The notes beneath the pieces were generated by a model. That model was not told the origin of the DNA and did no database searches. It was given only the letters and a program-made list of their open reading frames with translations. The translations under genes were made by a program, and so were the position numbers. A stretch of 64,000 bases of DNA from Cololabis saira (taxonomy: Eukaryota > Chordata > Actinopteri > Beloniformes > Belonidae): positions 19,949,017-20,013,016 of the forward strand of contig NC_084587.1 of the NCBI RefSeq assembly GCF_033807715.1, given 5' to 3'. This document shows positions 59,476 through 64,000 of this stretch, piece after piece; the stretch's first letter is position 1; each line of letters starts with the position of its first letter.

Positions 59476-60267
59476 GTGTCATGTCCTTCCGTTCATTCAC
59501 CATCATTTTAACACAATATTGCTTTTTAGTTTGGAGGCTGCAAAAGGACAGCTGTGTATTCAGACAGATTGATGACTTTATCAAGTGTTTTCACAGAATG
59601 ATGTTACACAAAATACAAGAAATAAACTTGATAAAATAAAGGCAAAAAAACTTGCAATGGGTTTTCAGAACCACACGCGAGACAGGATTCATCTGTTTCT
59701 AAATTATTAACATGTAAGAGTTATAGACTATAACGGTAGAGGATGGGTCAGTGTGCAAAAACGTATTTTATCATGGCACCTGTTGAGCTCACGTTCAAAT
59801 TCAATGGACACTCAACAGCCTACGCAGGCTGCGTCTCATTTATCTCTCTTCTTCATCATAATAGTTTTTCATCTTAAATGAGAGTGCATTTAAGTTTTAA
59901 CAGATAGAATCCAATAAAACCTAATTCTGTATTTATGAGTGTAAAGGTTGGTAAACAGCGCCCCCTGCTGGATCTCCACAGCTATACAGTGTGTGGGCTT
60001 TCTTGAACGACAAAGAAAAGTTAATCATTGTCAACATAAGGGTGTTTGCCTTTCATTACATTTGACTTGTGTCTATTTCCACAGTTTTATGCCGTGCATG
60101 CATTTCAAGCCCGCTGTGAGCAGGAGCTGACCTTGCAGGAGTACCAGCACGTCCGCATCCTCCAGTTTTGTGACCTTGGAGGCAATAAAGAGTGGTGGCT
60201 GGCAGAGGCGAACGGACACAAAGGATACGTCCCTGCCAACTACCTCGGTAGAATGTCCTATGCATAA
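39121..60267 (+). CDS. arhgef38: Rho guanine nucleotide exchange factor 38, complete coding region in fourteen exons
   Basis: ARHGEF38 is predicted to activate Rho-family GTPases through its DH domain; it is poorly studied. Exons: 39121-39340, 44543-44727, 47138-47255, 47840-47987, 48101-48118, 48197-48396, 48478-48611, 48715-48819, 50438-50554, 50984-51352, 51443-51580, 54466-54667, 59119-59402, 60085-60267. They sum to 2421 nt, giving 806 aa (human about 777). Layout: basic N-terminus with YLERRKTDT and RRSQSDKTEY; DH domain at about 100-290 (VIKELVQTEKDYLTDLELC, MGSLIIKPVQRIMKYPLLL); BAR-like helical region at about 330-545 (KLIQKRYDKLLDY); first SH3 at about 600-665; a Ser-rich acidic linker; second SH3 at about 747-804 ending PANYLGRMSYA. 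No PH domain is seen. The start at 39121 has G at -3 and +4 and aligns with human MEPKEA; the frame is open upstream to an ATG at 38995, judged 5' UTR. Intron 12 uses a GC donor. Confidence 0.96.
42605..42775 (+). repeat. Retroposon 3' tail with (GAAT)n microsatellite
   Basis: The motifs gctgggataggttcaagcag and gtgaccctgcaacggataaa are followed by gggtataggaaatgg and about 21 GAAT units (42682-42768). This is the typical end of a common teleost retroposon. A more degraded copy lies at 27011-27330. Confidence 0.75.
42965..43150 (-). mobile_element. LINE ORF2 C-terminal fragment
   Basis: Minus-strand translation gives HIENEFHFLFYCPLYHELRQ and KLFDRCKNLDLMWVSDAERL. The ENE.HFLF.CPLY motif is the zinc-knuckle-like block found downstream of reverse transcriptase in many fish LINE proteins. 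Only this end is present, in arhgef38 intron 1. Confidence 0.6.
43955..44475. repeat. Degraded dispersed DNA repeat
   Basis: The start, aagtgcaccccctaattcaa, and the motif ccttccaccaccgtgcctga recall a widespread vertebrate DNA-transposon-derived repeat. The minus strand contains HGGGRVMIWACF, which resembles the Tc1-type HGGGSVMVWGCF block. The surrounding frame is broken, so the superfamily is uncertain. Confidence 0.4.
44543..48819 (+). CDS. arhgef38: arhgef38 exons 2-8: DH domain and start of the BAR-like region
   Basis: Seven exons encode residues 74-376. Exon 2 carries the first conserved DH helix (KVIKELVQTEKDYL). Exon 4 has EDVYKIYCYHHDDA and SYEKEEQIKQH. Exon 6 holds the most conserved DH block (LLDMGSLIIKPVQRIMKYPL). 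Exon 7 gives KYKKLEDEGTLRGKLNKLN. Exon 8 gives FDREEKLFRSLEKAVRQLVK, which opens the helical region. Exon 5 is an 18-nt microexon, listed separately. Confidence 0.94.
45659..46040 (+). repeat. Two direct copies of a ~165-bp unit inside the hAT element
   Basis: Copy one (about 45659-45829) and copy two (about 45883-46037) share aatatttaaagtgt, ctgcagaacaaagaaaatgc, tagtctgggctacctcaccc and atcagacaatctagcaacag. Small indels and substitutions separate them, so the duplication is not recent. Confidence 0.9.
46200..46343. mobile_element. Palindromic MITE, copy 2 (inside the hAT element)
   Basis: The ends are aaggctgatttatggttccg and ggaaccataaatcaggctt. The stem is CpG-rich (tacgcggggacgcg / cgcgtcgccgcgta). 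Same family as 32292-32436 and 49570-49701. It is nested in the hAT element, itself nested in a LINE. Confidence 0.88.
48101..48118 (+). CDS. arhgef38: arhgef38 18-nt microexon 5 in the DH domain
   Basis: An acceptor (catcacag) and donor (GTAAGT) bracket only 18 nt. Together with borrowed bases this codes KIYDQE between LALK and GKPNLL; human reads KKIYMQEGKPNLL at the same place, so the six codons are needed. Flanking phases (2 in, 2 out) agree. The next intron is only 78 bp. Confidence 0.92.
49173..49870. mobile_element. Harbinger-type MITE with TTA target duplication
   Basis: The terminal inverted repeats are over 35 bp: ggccccgtttacacgtagcc at the left and ggctacgtgtaaacgtggcc at the right, continuing through gggtatttacaaaaacgga. 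TTA directly flanks both ends (49170-49172 and 49871-49873), the 3-bp TWA-type duplication of PIF/Harbinger. The interior has no transposase and contains palindromic MITE copy 3. It lies in arhgef38 intron 8. Confidence 0.85.
49570..49701. mobile_element. Palindromic MITE, copy 3 (inside the Harbinger-type MITE)
   Basis: The most symmetric of the three copies. The arms read aagcctgaattatggttccg and cggaaccataaatcagcctt, and the stem holds gtagggtacgcggcgacgcg and its complement. Transcribed, it would fold into a hairpin of about 130 nt. Confidence 0.9.
49938..50277. repeat. Cluster of (TA)n microsatellites in arhgef38 intron 8
   Basis: Three TA tracts lie at about 49949-50011, 50092-50155 and 50240-50277, separated by AT-rich sequence and an (A)n/(GA)n stretch. 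The region ends about 160 bp before exon 9. Confidence 0.95.
50590..50983 (-). other. Antisense open frame filling arhgef38 intron 9
   Basis: On the minus strand a frame of 135 codons is open across nearly all of the intron and encodes a basic segment with KMLPVKQRKIIARLRQDLTA, RLEAQKKQLYILKRRQAAIG and KVTDDSEIKV. The pattern looks like a coiled, charged protein and may be a piece of a retrotransposon ORF, but I cannot name it. Confidence 0.35.
50984..51580 (+). CDS. arhgef38: arhgef38 exons 10-11: BAR-like region
   Basis: Exon 50984-51352 encodes LAPLSSLQGMF, KLIQKRYDKLLDY, a Ser-rich insert, then DYEALNALLVEELQRFNMAA. The last blocks are conserved with human (KEYEALNAQLVEELQAFNQAA). Exon 51443-51580 encodes NIAEVQNSIMDELNNLTFVK and ERKVSFERQ. 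The Ser run (codons near 51110-51150) is longer than in human. Confidence 0.93.
53340..53565 (+). repeat. Retroposon-like tail ending in (ATT)n
   Basis: The ordered motifs gggcagctgcggctacagac, gaatgaataatgatctctgt and agctctgggtgcctagaagg, then (ATT)n, are the end of a common teleost short retroposon. It lies inside the larger TIR element. Confidence 0.65.
53700..53885 (+). mobile_element. Possible small LINE fragment
   Basis: One frame includes FIWRSRCQYIRKINMVK, similar to the F.W..K...I.....LV..... block that follows reverse transcriptase in fish L1-like proteins. Stops interrupt the neighbourhood, so this is a weak call. Confidence 0.3.
53935..54172. repeat. GC-rich block with ~14-bp tandem units and a hAT-like end
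   Basis: Four imperfect units of CCGGGGCTCGGTCG type lie at about 54007-54060 in a strongly CpG-rich context. The block ends in gtccggtaaaa-type sequence with ggaaaccctg, a terminus reminiscent of hAT elements. No matching opposite end was found. It stands out against the AT-rich intron. Confidence 0.55.
54466..54667 (+). CDS. arhgef38: arhgef38 exon 12: first SH3 domain, with a GC splice donor
   Basis: It codes QTEEQRAWLLAEYPVSRLHQ followed by the SH3 core (DLSLLEGELVALLEDTDPLG, then SSRWLVHTG), matching human [30 protein letters not shown]. The frame only continues correctly into exon 13 (TQGYVYSTFLKQYNP) if the exon ends at GAG|GCAAGT, a classic GC-AG donor. GT donors nearby give a frameshift or two extra residues. 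The exon is GC-rich compared with its surroundings. The acceptor lies about 24 bp from the end of a TIR element. Confidence 0.9.
56205..56660. repeat. Dispersed repeat, copy B (partner at 29.3 kb)
   Basis: It shares ordered motifs with 29320-29535 (cca.gacaactct, ccaggagagtt, aatatgattgattgacagt, ggctcagccaatggctag) and extends further right to tttgattgacagataatggg and tttttatagtcttt. It is followed directly by the nested TIR elements. Confidence 0.75.
56893..58346. mobile_element. Middle TIR element (second of three nested)
   Basis: A 28-bp perfect inverted terminal repeat (gttgtgccgtattcagcacc...) lies at 56893-56920 and 58319-58346, followed on both sides by similar sequence ending ccccctcgt. 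It lies wholly within the Harbinger-like element and is itself interrupted. Confidence 0.85.
57012..58047. mobile_element. Inner TIR element (third of three nested)
   Basis: The ends taggggtgtaacaatatatcg and tgtatcgttacacccctaa are inverted repeats, followed inside by further ATCGTATCG-type sequence. This terminus is typical of a frequent fish transposon family. No transposase frame is visible in about 1 kb. Confidence 0.85.
59119..59402 (+). CDS. arhgef38: arhgef38 exon 13: end of first SH3 and linker, donor fused to a microsatellite
   Basis: It codes TQGYVYSTFLKQYNPLRDSQ, a Gln run, DEDFDDLSLFVSGSGSSS, and an acidic end (LEDPLDTEAQQ). Human has DDDFENISLFVSS at the same point. The exon ends in CAG, and the GT of the donor is the first unit of a 72-bp (GT)n tract. 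Phase 0 joins the second SH3 exon. Confidence 0.92.
59403..59474 (+). repeat. (GT)36 microsatellite at the arhgef38 exon 13 donor
   Basis: Thirty-six uninterrupted GT units start at the first intronic base. The first GT is the donor dinucleotide itself, so length changes alter the intron but not the exon. Confidence 0.98.
60085..60267 (+). CDS. arhgef38: arhgef38 last coding exon: second SH3 domain
   Basis: It codes FYAVHAFQARCEQELTLQEY, then FCDLGGNKEWWLAEANG, then KGYVPANYLGRMSYA and stop. This is a complete SH3 with ALYDF-like, WW and PxxY-type signature positions, close to the human C-terminus. Confidence 0.96.
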   Translation, partial: FYAVHAFQARCEQELTLQEYQHVRILQFCDLGGNKEWWLAEANGHKGYVPANYLGRMSYA

Positions 60268-62240
60268 TCTGAGACTGACTTTCAATGCTGTCAGAGACAA
60301 AAACAAAGGGGCAACAAAATGTTTTCATCCTCAAAATTTTATTTTTTTAACTTCTTAGAAATTTAAGCAATGCCCAATGCTTTTTAATGTGGCATGAAAC
60401 CTGCACCCATTTACAGATGCGTTTTGCAAAATGCAAGTGAAAACAGAACCTTAAATTTATTCAAAATAGTATGAGGAAAACATAACAAATGTGGAAAGTG
60501 AGTTAGTTTATTTTTTTTTTTTTTTCCAAAGGAGTCATGCTCTAGTAGTTGTGGTATATATTGTAAAGAGTTAAATAAGTAAATCCCCTCTAAAAAAAAA
60601 GAAGATTAATTTGGATGGGAACATAGAGTACATATACGGGCTCAAAAGCCCATATATGTCGTCCAATATTAATGGTTTCATGTCTTTTACAAAAAGAGTG
60701 TCTCCTGAAGGTGTTACAGTTGAAGGGTTTATGATTTATTCCAGAGTTTCTCCCAATGGGAAGATTTTATCTGAACTTTCTAATACAGGGGTTGACGAAT
60801 TCCGGAAATTTACAGAAAAATAACAGTGTGTAAACCAGAGTGAAAACAACCTCAGGTCTATTATGAGACGGTGACGACTTTCAGAGACAGAAATAAAGCA
60901 GTTTTGAAGGAGGAAGTAATTTTTGTAGCAAACTGGCAATTAATGTCAGCATTTGGAGCAATCAACTTATTTCAGAATCAATTCCTATTTTAACCCTCTC
61001 ACAAGATTCAAACCTGTGATTCCATATATGTAATGGTCTGGATTGGCTCCCTGCAGATAAACCAAATCTTTGTTAGAATACAAAAAAAACCTAATATTAA
61101 AAAGTCTGTCCAGGAATGTACAAGTGTCAATAGACAAAACGAGTAGAGGTCATGGCCTCGCCTCAGTACAACCGTATCAGCACTGACGGTACTGATGACA
61201 GAAGGCAAACAGGAGAAGCAGAGGACATGAACTCTCCTCCTTTTGCGTTTATGGACAATAGTGCATGTGACTTTTCAAGGCGACTTGTAAGGACTCAGGC
61301 AAGGTGGTGACTGGAAGAAGATGCCCTTTGTTCAGTAACAAAGGTAAAATATATAAAATAGCATGGATAAGGAGCTTATCCACACTATCACTTAAGGAGA
61401 ACTATTTTTTTGTCCCGTCAGAGGTTTAAAATACCAGTTTATTTTGATGCAGCTCGATTGTTCCAGCTGCTAACATTTAATGCTGCAAACACATTACCTT
61501 TTCTGACTCAGCTTTGATTCATGTTGTTTTAGCCCCTCGACCCCTAACCATCAAATCGTAGACCTAGGCTTGTTCCGACTCCAAAATATTCCTTTTTCCT
61601 TTTTACCAGTCTGGTTCAGAAATATGAAGTGCGGAATATTCAAAATGAGCATTTATTTTTTGAAGAAACCATAACATTTCCATTTCAACAGTTGATGAAG
61701 TCTTTGCACTTTAAAAAAAAATCTAATGATGTGTATTTGGAAACTGCTTAATTCTATTTCAAGTGTCCCATCTTTTTTTTTTTATTATTTGAAAGGGGGT
61801 TGTAAAACACATTACTTTTATATTGTTAAGATGTTATCAGAAAGTGTTCAAAAGGAAACCGCTCTGCCTGTTGAACGTAGCGCGGGAGCTCACGAAGAAG
61901 CACTTACCGTTGATTTATGGGAAATATGGACATCCCATAATTATACAGTGCACTGTGCTGAGCACTTTTTATAATTCAGTGTTTCTTGATGAAGTGATTA
62001 AGTAATGAAGTAAATTGAAGGCTGGAATTGATTTTTTGGATTTTAAAAAATACCAGTATGTGAAAAGATTTATGAAGAATATATAAGAAATGAATTATAT
62101 GTAAAGGCTATATATGTATAGGCTATATGACAGAAATTGTACAAGATATTTTGTTCTCCAATTATCCTGAAATGAAGAAAAATGTCACCATTTAAACTGT
62201 ATCAGTTACATCTTGAATAAAAATGACCAATGCTGTAATT
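60268..62240 (+). other. arhgef38: arhgef38 3' UTR (end approximate)
   Basis: Non-coding AT-rich sequence with AATAAA at 60892-60897 and at 62216-62221. The distal signal would end the transcript near 62240, about 310 bp from the ints12 stop codon on the other strand. Confidence 0.5.
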
Positions 62241-62552
62241 AATTTCACATCGTGGCACTCTTCATCTTCCTGTTTGGATATGCTGACTCATTTCCAGAAA
62301 AATCAGTGAATACAAATTGACTGAAAAGACAGTTTATAAAAAGACGTTTTAATGATGGTGATGATAAAATGTGACACTTTTCTACTGATTAGACTCATAG
62401 TCCAGCAGCTCTTATTTAAGTGAAATTCAAGTGAGTTGTTTTCGTCGCTCCATGTGCAGATAGTCTTGAAGCACAAACTTAATGCTCTAGCATGAAATCC
62501 ACACATTTATTTTTCTACTCCACCCCTCCTCTTTATTAGCTTTTCTTTTTCC

Positions 62553-63110
62553 TCATTTCTTCATTTTCTTCTGTGCTGCTTTCTTCTTGACCATCTGCAA
62601 CCGTTTCAAGGCGTTCAGTTGGGACTCTTGCGAGGTTGGCGCTTTGTCCCCCGGTGCGGCCTTTGATCCGTTCCCGTTGTTTCCGTTCCCTCCTCCGTTG
62701 TTCCCTCCGTTCCCTCCGGCCGCCGCCTGCGAGCTGCTCGGAGAGCTGGACCCCGACGAAGCGGAGACCTTCCCCTGGCTCTCGCTGCTCGACGAGCGGT
62801 TGAGGGGCTGTTTTCCCAGAGTCAGGGGCGGAGGAGGCTTCAGAGTTACCTGGCTGGAGCCGTTTCCATTGCTGCCCCCGGCGGCCTTCGTGCCTCCAAG
62901 TCCCGACTTGGCTCCGGCGAGCCCCGACAACCCGGCGGGTTTCTGACCGGAAGGAGTTGTCTTGGTGCTCCCACTTGCACCAGAAGAAGCGAGTTTAGAG
63001 CTAGCAGGAAGTGATGGGTTGGTTTTGGCACCAAATGCAGCCCACCCAGTCAGGCCGCTGCTTGAGGAGGACGATGTTGCGGTGGTGGTATTGGCTAATG
63101 TGGTGGGAGG
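62553..63110 (-). CDS. ints12: Integrator complex subunit 12, last coding exon (partial gene)
   Basis: INTS12 is a PHD-finger subunit of the nuclear Integrator complex, which processes snRNA 3' ends and attenuates RNA polymerase II transcripts. Only the C-terminal 185 residues are in the window. They are Ser/Gly/Asn-rich, with SGLTGWAAFGAKTN, VTLKPPPPLTLGK and the terminal SQESQLNALKRLQMVKKKAA block, ending KKMKK; all three align with the human C-terminus. The PHD finger and N-terminus lie to the right of the window. The acceptor is ttcatgcag at 63111, phase 0. The stop is TGA at 62553-62555. TTTATT at 62532-62537 and 62506-62511 are possible polyadenylation signals on this strand. Confidence 0.95.
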   Translation of the reverse strand, partial: PPTTLANTTTATSSSSSSGLTGWAAFGAKTNPSLPASSKLASSGASGSTKTTPSGQKPAGLSGLAGAKSGLGGTKAAGGSNGNGSSQVTLKPPPPLTLGKQPLNRSSSSESQGKVSASSGSSSPSSSQAAAGGNGGNNGGGNGNNGNGSKAAPGDKAPTSQESQLNALKRLQMVKKKAAQKKMKK

Positions 63111-64000
63111 CTGCATGAATCAAGGAGAAAAAAAAAGAAAAAAAGTTACCACAATACTATTCATCAGCTTCTATAATGTTATTGAATTGCTCTAGTTAAG
63201 AAACCTTTTTTGTGAAGCCTACACAAAACTATTCCTGCATGTCTAATGATCACTCATGAGGCTTTGTTTCTTTTTTGCCATTAAGTTAAGGTTCTTTTTT
63301 TTTGGTTTGTTTGTTTTCAAACAGAGTAAAAAGCTAGATTTGTGCAATTTCAGGCAAATCTGATCTGCTTTATTTGCTCTGCTGCTGTGTCTGAGCTACA
63401 TGCAGTAAGTGAAGGTGAGGAAGCTCAGCAGTGGAAGCTACAGCGCTGCAGAAAACAGCCTGCGCCACCTACACCACCACCTAGTGTCTGATGATGGAAC
63501 TACAGCGCTACGCAAACGACAACAGAAGAGCCTAAGCACCAACAACAAAGTCTATACATAGGCCACATGTGTAGTTGCTAAATCAGGCTTTAGTAGCAAT
63601 GAAAATGATATTGAGTGGACCAAATTAGTGACCACATGGCAGAATATGAGGTGCCAAAATATTTCCAATGAGAAAAAGTATCCTAAAGCTGGGCATACAC
63701 TGTGCGATATTTTAAATCGTATGAGACTGCCCCATCTCACACTGCACGACTAGATCGCGGAGTTCAAAAGTTCACAGCCCACGATTTATGGTCTCACACT
63801 GTACGAGCCGATGCTCGGATGCGACCCGTGTGCTCACACTATACGATCATAATCCTCCCGTCGGACCTCTGTGTACTGGAACTCGAGGCCGGTTTTGGGG
63901 CAGGGGTGGGCTGTGTCCACCCAAACGTGCGTCCTGCCCACCCGATCAAAGGTTATGGGATCCTTTATTTTTTTATAATTTTATTTTTTTATATATATAT
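63111..64000 (-). other. ints12: ints12 intron (partial) with a transposon-like repeat at the edge
   Basis: No exon is seen. From about 63685 the motifs gctgggcatacactgtgcga, ctcacactgtacgagc and cacactatacgatc are those of a common teleost TIR element, truncated here by the window edge. AT-rich simple sequence closes the window. Confidence 0.6.

Overview
The window is vertebrate nuclear DNA, almost certainly from a teleost fish. It has large intron-containing genes with GT-AG introns, long dinucleotide microsatellites, and a dense load of fish-type DNA transposons, MITEs and LINE pieces. Translated exons match, by my knowledge of the human proteins, four neighbouring genes of human 4q24 in the same order and orientation: TET2 (+), PPA2 (-), ARHGEF38 (+), INTS12 (-). 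The species cannot be named from the sequence. There is no bacterial or viral content, no CRISPR array and no RNA gene I could support.

Layout. 1-13672: upstream (5') territory of tet2, with no coding exon that I can support. It holds a long (CT)n(TA)n microsatellite at 8.9 kb and a hairpin MITE with a (TA)n tract at 13.1 kb. 13673-25035: tet2, nine coding exons (1793 aa) and a long 3' UTR. 25145-32775: ppa2 on the minus strand, twelve coding exons (335 aa), tail to tail with tet2. 32.8-39.1 kb: intergenic space between the divergent ppa2 and arhgef38, filled with TIR elements and a LINE remnant, plus one unexplained exon-like stretch at 36.9 kb. 39121-62240: arhgef38, fourteen coding exons (806 aa), with introns full of nested transposons. 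62553-63110: last coding exon of ints12 on the minus strand, tail to tail with arhgef38; the rest of that gene lies beyond the right edge.

All exon junctions given here were chosen by reading frame, splice sites and homology. The summed coding lengths are multiples of three for tet2 (5382 nt), ppa2 (1008 nt) and arhgef38 (2421 nt), which supports intact genes. The four genes do unrelated jobs: 5-methylcytosine oxidation, mitochondrial pyrophosphate hydrolysis, Rho GTPase activation, and the Integrator complex for RNA 3'-end processing. They are linked by ancient synteny rather than by a shared pathway.

The most unusual structure is in arhgef38. Its first-SH3 exons have an acceptor that abuts a transposon end, a GC-AG intron, and a splice donor that is the first unit of a (GT)36 microsatellite. 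Its introns contain a three-deep nest of TIR elements, a LINE split by a hAT element that is itself split by a palindromic MITE, and a second copy of that MITE inside a Harbinger-type element. I did not find a convincing new biological system; the best leads are these splice/transposon interactions and the palindromic MITE family.
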